DNA of 64,000 nucleotides from DSWT01 sp035373625 (lineage in GTDB: Bacteria > Chloroflexota > Anaerolineae > B4-G1 > SLSP01), in NCBI GenBank assembly GCA_035373625.1, contig DAOSNS010000016.1, forward strand, positions 1 through 64,000, read 5' to 3'. A program made the position numbers and the translations under genes. Every line of letters starts with the position of its first letter. The first letter of the stretch is position 1. This document shows, one piece after another, positions 39,790-47,928 of the stretch. The notes under the pieces are model-generated. The model ran no database searches. It was not told where the DNA came from and saw nothing but the letters and a program-made list of their open reading frames with translations.

Positions 39790-41775
39790 ATGCAAGACGG
39801 CCCGGAGTTATCCTACGATCCACTGCCGCCGCCGGGAATCCCACGCTGGTTTTATTTCGTCATTGCCTTTGTCGTGATAGGCTTTATTGCCATTTGTGTG
39901 ATGCTGGCGCTGGCACTACGCGGGGGTGACATCTTGCCCACGTCCACACCGACATTGCCTCCTCTTGCCAAGACACCTACTTTCAGCATGTCACCGTCTG
40001 CTGTTGCGCCGGGAACGGCGGTCACCGTCCGGGGGGCGGACTGGCCACCCAACGTGATCGTGGACATCATCCTGGTGGACTCGAAGACCGGCCAGAATGT
40101 CCTGCCACCGGTTGCCACATCGCTGGTTAGAGCGGATGGGACCTTCACCACGACTTTCACCCTGGCGGAAAGGTGGAAGGACTATGTGACCGTAGAAGTG
40201 CTGGTGCAAGTTCCCAATAGCAATGCGAAAGCCAGCGCACCCTTGAGCATCGTTACCCCTGTGCCGGGACAGACACCCTCGCCGACGCTGTCGCCCACCC
40301 CGATTCCATCATCTACGCCGAATCCCATGCCGACACCTTCACCCTCACTTTCACCTTCTCCTACGCCGACACCCGATATCACGGCATGGCGCGGCGAATA
40401 TTTCGCCAACGTCAACCTCTCCGGTTCGCCGGCTCTGGTGCGCAACGACGCTGTCATAGACTTCGACTGGGGTAACAATGCCCCCGCCAATGGTATCCCA
40501 GCGGACAATTTCTCGGTGCGCTGGACGCGCAGCCTGGCTTTTGAAGGCGGAACCTATAGCTTCTCCATCACCGTAGATGACGGGGCGCGCTTCTACGTGG
40601 ATGGCAATCTGGTCGTGGATCAGTGGCGTGATGGCGCCGCGCGCATCGTCACTTTTGATCTCCCACTGACGGCAGGAAATCACGCGCTGCGTTTAGAATA
40701 CTATGAGGCTATTGGCCAAAGCGTTATCCGTCTGAATTGGGAAAAACGCACCGTCTACCCCGATTGGAAAGGCGAATACTGGAACAACCGCTCGCTGCAA
40801 GGTAGCCCGCTGCTCACACGCAACGACACTAAACTGGATTTTGACTGGGGCAATGCGGCGCCTAACCTGGGGTTGCCGGCCGATAACTTCTCGGCCCGCT
40901 GGACGCGCACGCTGACGTTCGAGGCGGCAACCTATCGCTTCCGCCTGTTGGTAGACGATGGCGCGCGCCTATGGATAGATGATCAGATCATCGTTGACGA
41001 GTGGCGTGACGGCGCAGAACGCGAACAGGTCGTGGAAATGCCGATGGTCGCCGGCGAGCATAAGGTGCGTGTGGAATACTACGAAGCCGGCGGACAGGCG
41101 CGTCTGCGCTTGACGTGGGAGAAAATATCACAGGCGTTCCCGGATTGGAAGGCGGAGTACTGGAACAACGCTACCCTGACCGGCAATCCGGTTTTCATCC
41201 GCAACGATCCCAAGATAGATTTCAACTGGCAATACAATGCACCCACGCCCGGCCTGCCGGTGGATAATTTCTCGGCACGCTGGACCCGCAGCATGGATAT
41301 GACGGCGGGGATGTATCGTTTCTCGGCGATTGCCGACGATGGGGTACGCATCTTCGTGGATGATGCGAAAATTTTGGACGAGTGGCACATCAGCCAGGGA
41401 GATCGAACCTATGCCGTCAACGTGACCTTAGGAACGGGACGGCATACCCTGCGTGTTGAATACTACGAAAACGGTGGCATTGCATTGGTTAAAGTATGGT
41501 TCGAACGGGTGGGAGACATCGCTACGAATACCCCGACTCCCACTGCCACGGGGACGCCAACTCCTACAGCCACGGCCTCGCCGACGCCTACCTCCACGGT
41601 GACGCCAACCTCCACACCCACCGCTTCGCCGACGCCTACCCTCACGGTGACCCCGACTCCTACGGCCTCGCCGACGCCTACCCTCACGGCGACCCCAACG
41701 CCAACACCCACCGTGACGCTGACAGAAACGCCCACACCGACAGAGACGCCACCCGGTTCCAGCGTGTCGCCATAA
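39790..41775 (+). CDS. Membrane-anchored surface protein with three PA14 domains
   Basis: A 661-aa protein. One transmembrane helix near the N-terminus (about 20-43, FYFVIAFVVIGFIAICVMLA) implies an outward-facing remainder. An Ig-like domain spans about 60-150. Pro/Thr/Ser linkers follow, then three PA14-like carbohydrate-binding domains at about 196-320, 322-447 and 449-573, each with GEYWNN/GEYFAN, D..I.FDW.....P..G.P.DNFS and a VDDGAR/DDGVR core. The C-terminal 85 residues are a T-P repeat tail. AAGGAGG precedes ATG 39790. It probably binds extracellular glycans, consistent with the neighbouring cellobiose phosphorylase. Confidence 0.88.
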   Translation: MQDGPELSYDPLPPPGIPRWFYFVIAFVVIGFIAICVMLALALRGGDILPTSTPTLPPLAKTPTFSMSPSAVAPGTAVTVRGADWPPNVIVDIILVDSKTGQNVLPPVATSLVRADGTFTTTFTLAERWKDYVTVEVLVQVPNSNAKASAPLSIVTPVPGQTPSPTLSPTPIPSSTPNPMPTPSPSLSPSPTPTPDITAWRGEYFANVNLSGSPALVRNDAVIDFDWGNNAPANGIPADNFSVRWTRSLAFEGGTYSFSITVDDGARFYVDGNLVVDQWRDGAARIVTFDLPLTAGNHALRLEYYEAIGQSVIRLNWEKRTVYPDWKGEYWNNRSLQGSPLLTRNDTKLDFDWGNAAPNLGLPADNFSARWTRTLTFEAATYRFRLLVDDGARLWIDDQIIVDEWRDGAEREQVVEMPMVAGEHKVRVEYYEAGGQARLRLTWEKISQAFPDWKAEYWNNATLTGNPVFIRNDPKIDFNWQYNAPTPGLPVDNFSARWTRSMDMTAGMYRFSAIADDGVRIFVDDAKILDEWHISQGDRTYAVNVTLGTGRHTLRVEYYENGGIALVKVWFERVGDIATNTPTPTATGTPTPTATASPTPTSTVTPTSTPTASPTPTLTVTPTPTASPTPTLTATPTPTPTVTLTETPTPTETPPGSSVSP

Positions 41776-41815
41776 CCGGCTTCATCTGCTCAATCGGCTG
41801 ATGGTTAACGCAAGA

Positions 41816-41844
41816 AACCGCCCGATGATATTCATCGGGCGGTT
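41816..41844. terminator. Bidirectional hairpin terminator
   Basis: AACCGCCCGATGA (41816-41828) and TCATCGGGCGGTT (41832-41844) form a perfect 13-bp stem with a 3-nt loop. It lies between convergent genes and serves both strands. Confidence 0.85.
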
Positions 41845-41857
41845 CTGCGGGGGTACG

Positions 41858-42502
41858 TTATACCTTTTCGCCGCACTCGGGGCAGAATTTTGCACCGGGC
41901 GTCAGCACTGCGTTGCAATGGGGACAGCGTTCTTTGACTTTAAGTTTGGTCCCACATTCCGGGCAGAATTTCGCATTAGCTGCCAGAGGCGCGTGACATT
42001 TGGGGCACGAAGCCACAATTGTCTCCCGCCAGTTTTCTTCACCTAAATGCTTGTCTTCCTCGGCCATGGCGGCGTGTGCCCACACCTCTTCGACGGAGCG
42101 ACTGGCTTGAGCTGCGGACATTTCGACACCCAGATCAGGCGCGCACTCCTTGCACAGGCCGCGTTTGGTGTTCCAGCAGCTTTTTTTGCACACCCAGGCC
42201 GAGCAGCGTGGACATTGGATGAAGTTGGGACGAATCTTTTCCAGTGCCTGTTGGAAGGCTTCGTCGTGTGCTTTTTGCCAGGCTGCCGAGCGGGCGCGTT
42301 CGGCGACGTTAGCCGCAGAGCCGAAGATGCCGCCGAACAAGCTGCTCGCCGTATCCATCGCCGACGCTACCGTGCCCATTGTCCAGGCCTGGAAAGGTGT
42401 GCGATACCCCGTCCCGCAGCGGTTGCAGAGAAACTCAAATTGGAACCCCCTCTCGTTGCTCAAATCGTTGTAATTGGAAACAAACTCAATCTCGTCGGTC
42501 AT
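41858..42502 (-). CDS. Multi-zinc-ribbon protein
   Basis: A 214-aa protein with an N-terminal C-x2-C knuckle (FLCNRCGTGY), a central Cys cluster (CPRCSAWVCKKSCW, CKECAP) and two C-terminal zinc ribbons (SCPKCHAPLAANAKFCPECG and RCPHCNAVLTPGAKFCPECG). The helical middle (about 45-95) may be membrane-adjacent or oligomeric. Function unknown. AAGGAGG is 10 nt before ATG. Confidence 0.85.
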   Translation of the reverse strand: MTDEIEFVSNYNDLSNERGFQFEFLCNRCGTGYRTPFQAWTMGTVASAMDTASSLFGGIFGSAANVAERARSAAWQKAHDEAFQQALEKIRPNFIQCPRCSAWVCKKSCWNTKRGLCKECAPDLGVEMSAAQASRSVEEVWAHAAMAEEDKHLGEENWRETIVASCPKCHAPLAANAKFCPECGTKLKVKERCPHCNAVLTPGAKFCPECGEKV

Positions 42503-42531
42503 ATATACTGCCTCCTTAGGTTAATGGCTTG

Positions 42532-42652
42532 GGCTATCGCATTTGGGAAACCTTGTCCCGTCGTGCCGTCTGTTGTGCCACTAAAGCGGTATTTTTTAAG
42601 GAAGGTTTTAGGCCGTATTCAGTGCTGCCAGAAGCGGTCAAATGCGATAGCC
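42532..42652. mobile_element. 121-bp MITE-like element with 14-bp terminal inverted repeats
   Basis: GGCTATCGCATTTG (42532-42545) and CAAATGCGATAGCC (42639-42652) are perfect inverted repeats. TTAAT occurs at 42521-42525 and directly after the right end, a possible imperfect target duplication. There is no room for a transposase, so it is either a MITE or a solo deletion product of an insertion sequence. Confidence 0.55.
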
Positions 42653-43150
42653 TTAATCTCATGGTTGGACCGTCGTCAACGATAAAGGCATTGTATCACG
42701 TTTGGCGATTTATGTAAGGGAAGGGGGCTGATTCCTGGGGAAGAGAAGCCGTTGTGGCCGGTCTCTGACCGTGTCACCGTTGGTTTGGGCTTAAGGTGGG
42801 CACGATTTGGAGACCGATCACAACAGGCGAGATATTTGTGGCGCGTGTTGTCAACTCACACGATCACGGAGATCAGTTCGGCCATTTCCGCACCCGCGTT
42901 GTTTCCCAATAGAACCACAGGAACAAGTCTGCACTTTGTTGTAGATTAAGCTCAGTGGCAATGTGGCGCTCCGTGGTGTTTTTCGATTGCGTCAAGGGTG
43001 AATAGCCTGTGTTCTCAAAGTGAAAAAGTTGGCTATAATGCGCTTATAGTACGGAATGTATGAAAGGAGCGATTGACGCAGACACACTCTGTCACCCTGA
43101 CGGAATTCGAGATGTTGCTTTTGTTCTATTCCCGATGACGTTCTGACCAT
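42653..43150. other. Noncoding stretch of about 500 bp
   Basis: No credible gene is seen on either strand. It contains a degenerate REP-like palindrome (GCGCGTGTTGTCAACTCACACG near 42841) and a possible promoter, TTGGCTATAATGCG (about 43030), ahead of the 15-bp repeats and the aminotransferase. Confidence 0.5.
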
Positions 43151-43337
43151 CTGACTAACGACCATCTGACTAACGACTATCTGACTAACGACCATCTGAC
43201 TAACGACTATCTGACTAATGACTATCCGACTAACGACTATCTGACTAACGACTATCCGACTAACGACCATCTGACTAACGACTATCCGACTAACGACCAT
43301 CTGACTAACGACTATCTGACTAACGACTACCAGACTA
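43151..43337 (+). repeat. Thirteen tandem 15-bp repeats (CTGACTAACGACYAT)
   Basis: CTGAC or CCGAC recurs exactly every 15 nt from 43151 to 43331. The few differences are transitions (ACCAT/ACTAT, TCTGAC/TCCGAC). The end, CGACTACCAGACTATCTCAA, is identical to the end of the 23-bp array at 38562-38580. It again stops right before a Shine-Dalgarno (AAGGAG). Confidence 0.93.
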
Positions 43338-43353
43338 TCTCAAGGAGAACCCT

Positions 43354-44517
43354 ATGAAAGACCGAAAACTACTGATGATCCCCGGTCCTATCGAATTTGA
43401 TCCTGCGGTGCTGGCGGCGCTGGGCGCGCCGACGACGAGCCACGTGGCCCCGGACTTCATCGAAGTCTTCGGGCAGGCGTTGGAGCGGATGCGCGAGGTG
43501 TTCCTTTGTCCCGATGGACAGCCCTTCGTTGTAGCGGGATCGGGCACGCTGGCGATGGATTTGGCCGGTGCGAACCTGATCGAGCCGGGTGACAAGGCGC
43601 TCGTGGTCAACACCGGCTACTTCGGCGACCGCTACGGGGCGCTGCTGGAGCGTTACGGCGCGGAGGTCACGCACGTCCGTGCGCCCGTCGGTGGCTGCCC
43701 GGCGTTGGAGGACGTGGAGGCGGCGCTCAAAACCGCGCGCTTCAAACTGATGACGGTGACGCACGTGGATACCTCGACCGGCGTACTCACCGACGTCAAG
43801 TCGCTGGCGGCGCTAGCGCGGCAGTACGACACGCTCATCGTCGTGGATGGCGTCTGCTCGGTGGCGGGTGAGGAACTGCGGATGACCGAGTGGGGCGTGG
43901 ATGTGGCGCTCACGGCGTCGCAGAAAGCGGTGGGGACGCCGCCCGGACTGGCGCTGCTTGTCGCCGGGCCGCGCGCGCTGGCGGCGTTCAAGGCGCGCAC
44001 CAAGCCCGTCCTCAACTTCTACGCCGATTGGACAAACTGGCTGCCGGTGATGGAAGCCTACGAAGCGCGCAAGCCTGCTTACTTCGGCACCCCGGCGGTC
44101 AACCTGATTGCGGCGCTCAATGTGAGCCTGGGCCTCATTTTGAAGGAAGGTATGGAAGCGCGTTTCGCACGTCACCGGGCCATCGGCGCGGCGTGCCAGG
44201 CAGCGATTGCGGCGTTGGGCCTGGGGCAGGTGCCGCTTTCCACCGACATCGCCGCGCACACGATGACCGCGCCGCGCTTCCCGGCGGGCATCGGCGCGGG
44301 CGATCTGCTGCCGAAGGTCACGGCGGCGGGCGTGATGCTGGCGGGCGGCCTGCATCCGGCGATCCGTGCCGAATACTTCCGCATCGGCCACATGGGCGCC
44401 GTCACCCAGGGCGATCTGCTGGCGACGATCGGCGCGCTCGAAACCGGATTGGCGCAATGCGGCTATGCCTTCGAGAAGGGCGCGGGCGTCGCGGCGGTGA
44501 TGGCGGAGCTTTGTTAG
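43354..44517 (+). CDS. Class V aminotransferase (alanine/serine-glyoxylate type)
   Basis: A 387-aa PLP enzyme: MIPGPIEFDPAVL near the start, VVAGSGTLAMDLA for cofactor phosphate, VTHVDTSTGVLTD, VVDGVCSVAGEEL and the Schiff-base Lys in ALTASQKAVGTPPG (about residue 193). It probably transfers amino groups to glyoxylate. The gene follows the 15-bp array and AAGGAG. Confidence 0.9.
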   Translation: MKDRKLLMIPGPIEFDPAVLAALGAPTTSHVAPDFIEVFGQALERMREVFLCPDGQPFVVAGSGTLAMDLAGANLIEPGDKALVVNTGYFGDRYGALLERYGAEVTHVRAPVGGCPALEDVEAALKTARFKLMTVTHVDTSTGVLTDVKSLAALARQYDTLIVVDGVCSVAGEELRMTEWGVDVALTASQKAVGTPPGLALLVAGPRALAAFKARTKPVLNFYADWTNWLPVMEAYEARKPAYFGTPAVNLIAALNVSLGLILKEGMEARFARHRAIGAACQAAIAALGLGQVPLSTDIAAHTMTAPRFPAGIGAGDLLPKVTAAGVMLAGGLHPAIRAEYFRIGHMGAVTQGDLLATIGALETGLAQCGYAFEKGAGVAAVMAELC

Positions 44518-44532
44518 CTGATCAAAATGCTT

Positions 44533-44581
44533 GCGCCGGATCACAATCCGGCGCTTCAAGACCGGCGGAGTGATCCGCCGG
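44533..44581. repeat. Two adjacent REP-like palindromes
   Basis: GCGCCGGAT-CACA-ATCCGGCGC (44533-44554) and CCGGCGGA-GTGA-TCCGCCGG (44562-44581) lie back to back between the aminotransferase and the phosphorylase. They could also act as a transcription or RNA stability element. Confidence 0.7.
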
Positions 44582-44623
44582 AAGCGTTGAAGTAAAACCA
44601 TTTATGTTGAGGAGGAGTGTATT

Positions 44624-47110
44624 ATGCGTTACGGATACTTCGATGACAAAAACCGCGAGTATGTAATCACCCAACCGGACACCCCACTGCCGTGGATCAA
44701 CTACCTGGGCAGCGAGGCGTATTTTGGCCTGATTTCCAACACGGCAGGCGGCTATTCGTTCTACCGCGACGCGCGGCTGCGGCGGATTACGCGTTATCGG
44801 TACAACAACGTGCCGCTCGATTTCGGGGGTCGTTATCTCTACCTGCGCGACAATGCCACAGGCGCGTTCTGGTCGCCCTCGTGGCAGCCCACGCGGACGC
44901 CGTTGGACAGCTACACCTGTCGCCACGGGATGGGGTACACGATTATCGAATCGGCGAATCAGCAAATCAGTGCAAAGACGCTGTATTTTGTGCCGTTGGG
45001 GGCGAATTTGGAGATTTGGTCTACGACGATCACCAACCAGCGTGATACGGTGGCGGATTTATCGCTCTTCTCGTTGATCGAGTTCTGCCTGTGGGATGCG
45101 TGGGACGACGCGACGAACTATCAGCGCAACTTCAACATCGCGCAGGTGGAGATCGAAGATGGCGTGATCTATCACAAAACCGAATACCGCGAGCGGCGCG
45201 ACCATTTCGCGTACTTCGCCTGCTCCGCGCCGCTGGCCGGTTACGACACGCACCGCGAAGACTTCCTCGGCCCGTACCGGGGCTGGGACAAGCCGGTTGT
45301 GGTCGAGCGCGGCGAATCGGCCAATTCCGAAGCGCGCAGTTGGGCGCCGATCGGCTCGCACCACGTCAAACTCACGCTGCAACCCGGCGAATCGCGCCGT
45401 ATCATCTTCTTGCTTGGCTACCAGGAGAATCCGCGCGACCAGAAGTTCGATCCGCCGGATTCGCAGATCATCAACAAGCGTTTGGTCAAGCCGATCATCG
45501 CCAAATATCTCCAGCCGGAGACCGTGGACGCAGCTTTTGCCGACCTGCGCGCTTACTGGGACGGCATCCTCGGCATCTACCAGGTAGACACGCCGGATAT
45601 GGCGACGAATCGCATGGTCAACGTGTGGAACGCCTATCAATGTATGGTGACGTTCAACATGTCGCGCTCGGCCTCGTACTTTGAGTCCGGGGTGGGGCGC
45701 GGATTGGGCTTCCGCGATTCCAGCCAGGACTTGCTCGGCTTCGTGCATCAAGTGCCGGCGCGCGCCCGCGAGCGCATCCTCGATCTGGCGGCGACACAGT
45801 TGGCGAACGGCGGCGCGTATCACCAGTTCCAACCCCTCACCAAGCGCGGCAACGACGCGGTGGGCAGCGGCTTCAACGACGATCCGCTGTGGCTGCCGCT
45901 GGCGGTCGTGGCCTACATCAAAGAGACCGGCGATTTCGATATCCTCAACGCGCCGGTGCCTTACGAGAACAAACCCGGCACCGAAACCCCGCTCGCCGAA
46001 CACCTGGAGCGGGCGATAAACTACACCTTGAACAACCTCGGCCCGCACGGCCTGCCCCTCATCGGTCGCGCCGACTGGAACGACTGCCTGAACCTCAACA
46101 TCTTCTCCGACGAGCCGGGTGAATCTTTCCAGGTTGCACCGCTCAAGAAAGACGGCAAAGTGGCGGAATCTGTCTTTATCGCTGTTCTGTTTGTCCTCGC
46201 AGCGAAGGAGATGGCGGCGCTCAGTGATAAAGTGAATCAGCGAATCAGCGAATCAGCGAATCAAGTTTTGCCATTTGCCATTCGCCATTCCCACTTCTAC
46301 CTCGACGCGGCTGCCAAGATGGAACAGACGATCTGGGCGCACGGGTGGGACGGCGCGTGGTTCCTGCGCGCTTACGATGCGTTTGGCGAGAAGGTCGGGT
46401 CGCATGAGTGTGCGGAAGGGCAAATCTTCATCGAGCCGCAGGGTGTGGCGATCATGGCGGGGCTGGGGCTGGATGACGGTCGAGCGGAACTCGCCCTGGC
46501 TTCGGTCAAAGAACGATTGGCTACCGAACACGGCATCGTCCTGCAACAGCCGGCCTACTCGCGCTACTACCTGCATCTGGGCGAGATTAGCTCCTATCCG
46601 CCCGGCTTCAAGGAGAACGCCAGCATCTTCTGCCACACCAACCCGTGGATCATGATTGGGGAGGCCATTGTCGGGCATGGCGATCAGGCCTTTGACTACT
46701 ACAAGCGCATCTGTCCCGCCGCGCGCGAGGGCATCAGCGAGATTCACCGCTGCGAACCCTACGTCTACGCGCAGACGATTGCCGGGCGCGACAACCCCCG
46801 TCACGGTGAGGCGAAGAACTCGTGGCTCACCGGTACCGCCGCGTGGAACTACGTCGCCATTACGCAGTGGATTCTGGGCATCCGTCCATCCTACGACGGC
46901 CTGCAGATCGCGCCCGTCATCCCGATGGATTGGCAAGGCTTCACCGCCACGCGCATCTTCCGCGGTGTGACGTACCACATCACCGTGGAGCGCCAGGGTG
47001 GGGGGAACACCGTCTCGCTTGTGGTGGACGGCAAGCCGGTGGAGGGCAACATCGTCCCACTGCCCGCGCCTGAGGTGAAGGATGTGACGGTGAAGGTGAC
47101 GTTGAGATAG
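44624..47110 (+). CDS. Cellobiose phosphorylase-like GH94 enzyme
   Basis: An 828-aa cytoplasmic enzyme whose N-terminus (MRYGYFDDKNREYVITQPDT, WINYLGSEAYFGLISNTAGG) closely follows the cellobiose phosphorylase pattern. It would convert cellobiose and phosphate to glucose-1-phosphate and glucose. The catalytic acid lies in IGRADWNDCLN (about residue 486) and the C-terminal barrel has GTAAWNYVAITQWILGIRP. Two odd in-frame inserts made of CGAATCAG words occur: IIESANQQIS (about residue 109) and VNQRISESANQ (about 537). GAGGAGGAG precedes the ATG. Confidence 0.92.
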   Translation: MRYGYFDDKNREYVITQPDTPLPWINYLGSEAYFGLISNTAGGYSFYRDARLRRITRYRYNNVPLDFGGRYLYLRDNATGAFWSPSWQPTRTPLDSYTCRHGMGYTIIESANQQISAKTLYFVPLGANLEIWSTTITNQRDTVADLSLFSLIEFCLWDAWDDATNYQRNFNIAQVEIEDGVIYHKTEYRERRDHFAYFACSAPLAGYDTHREDFLGPYRGWDKPVVVERGESANSEARSWAPIGSHHVKLTLQPGESRRIIFLLGYQENPRDQKFDPPDSQIINKRLVKPIIAKYLQPETVDAAFADLRAYWDGILGIYQVDTPDMATNRMVNVWNAYQCMVTFNMSRSASYFESGVGRGLGFRDSSQDLLGFVHQVPARARERILDLAATQLANGGAYHQFQPLTKRGNDAVGSGFNDDPLWLPLAVVAYIKETGDFDILNAPVPYENKPGTETPLAEHLERAINYTLNNLGPHGLPLIGRADWNDCLNLNIFSDEPGESFQVAPLKKDGKVAESVFIAVLFVLAAKEMAALSDKVNQRISESANQVLPFAIRHSHFYLDAAAKMEQTIWAHGWDGAWFLRAYDAFGEKVGSHECAEGQIFIEPQGVAIMAGLGLDDGRAELALASVKERLATEHGIVLQQPAYSRYYLHLGEISSYPPGFKENASIFCHTNPWIMIGEAIVGHGDQAFDYYKRICPAAREGISEIHRCEPYVYAQTIAGRDNPRHGEAKNSWLTGTAAWNYVAITQWILGIRPSYDGLQIAPVIPMDWQGFTATRIFRGVTYHITVERQGGGNTVSLVVDGKPVEGNIVPLPAPEVKDVTVKVTLR

Positions 47111-47125
47111 AGAGGTGTTTTGTTT

Positions 47126-47202
47126 CCCACTACGAATCTTCACGAATTCACACGGATTTTGTATTTCTAATTCGTGAGGATGCGTGAAGATTCGTAGGTG
47201 GG
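47126..47202. repeat. Long inverted repeat
   Basis: CCCACTACGAATCTTCACG (47126-47144) pairs with CGTGAAGATTCGTAGGTGGG (47183-47202), with one bulge. It is built from ATTCGTG/GAAGATTCGT words and sits between the phosphorylase and a small gene, possibly as a terminator-like hairpin. Confidence 0.65.
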
Positions 47203-47220
47203 TTCTGGTGGAGGTGTGTT

Positions 47221-47481
47221 ATGCAATGGCAGGAGATATGCAGTCATTATCCCCAACAGTGGTTGTTAGTTGAGGCCATAAAAGCGCACTCAGAGGCTGA
47301 CCAGCGTATTCTCGATCAGTTGGCTGTAATTGGTACATTCCCAGACTCGACGACGGCGATGAAATCATATCTGCAACTTCACAAAGAGGCACCTGAGCGC
47401 GAGTTGTATGTCTTCCATACAAGCCGTGAGAAGCTGGATATTAAAGAACGTCGGTGGCTAGGTGTGCGAGGCATACAATGA
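47221..47481 (+). CDS. Small hypothetical protein paired with a retropepsin-like protein
   Basis: An 86-aa protein (MQWQEICSHYPQQWLLVEAI at the start) with GGAGGTG before ATG. Its stop overlaps the ATG of the next gene (47478). Such small proteins commonly precede aspartyl-protease-like genes of this type, but function is unknown. Confidence 0.7.
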   Translation: MQWQEICSHYPQQWLLVEAIKAHSEADQRILDQLAVIGTFPDSTTAMKSYLQLHKEAPERELYVFHTSREKLDIKERRWLGVRGIQ

Positions 47482-47855
47482 GGATACGTCTACAGAATGG
47501 TTTGCCTTACATTGCTGTAAAATTGTTTTATCGCGATCATTGCCTTGAGTTGGACAATGTCCTGCTGGACACGGGATCTGCCGGAACTGTCTTCTCGATT
47601 GATAAATTGCTGAACATTGGTCTGGAATATGCTGCTGATGATGCGGTACATCGTATTCATGGTGTCGGAGGAACAGAATTTGTTTTCTCGAAGAGGCTGG
47701 AGCGATTAGCCGTCGGTGACATCTATGTAGACGACTTCGAGATTGAAGTCGGCGCTATGAATTACGGTTTCGAGATGGATGGCATTGTTGGCTTGGACTT
47801 TTTGTTGCGCGTTGGAGCGGTTATTGATCTTGGAATGATGGAAGTGCATGTTTAG
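47478..47855 (+). CDS. Retropepsin-like aspartic protease domain protein
   Basis: A 125-aa single-domain protein with the catalytic motif NVLLDTGSAGTVFS (DTGS, about residues 31-34) and a hydrophobic-hydrophobic-Gly motif, MDGIVGLDFLLRVGA, near the C-terminus. It should act as a homodimer. It is translationally coupled to the preceding small gene. No signal peptide, so cytoplasmic. Confidence 0.85.
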   Translation: MRIRLQNGLPYIAVKLFYRDHCLELDNVLLDTGSAGTVFSIDKLLNIGLEYAADDAVHRIHGVGGTEFVFSKRLERLAVGDIYVDDFEIEVGAMNYGFEMDGIVGLDFLLRVGAVIDLGMMEVHV

Positions 47856-47928
47856 TTGGTGATTGTTCATGGATGATGAAATGTTGTCACCCATGGCCCT
47901 GACCCGCGAGCTGGCAGCGGCCTTCAGC

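Noticed and set aside
41463..41735. Val/Gly-repeat ORF on the minus strand
   Set aside because: It is the complement of the Thr-Pro repeat tail of the PA14 protein.
43151..43337. Minus-strand ORF of about 100 aa with a five-residue repeat (VVSQI/VVSRI)
   Set aside because: It is only the translation of the 15-bp tandem array, whose period is a multiple of three; there is no ribosome-binding site.
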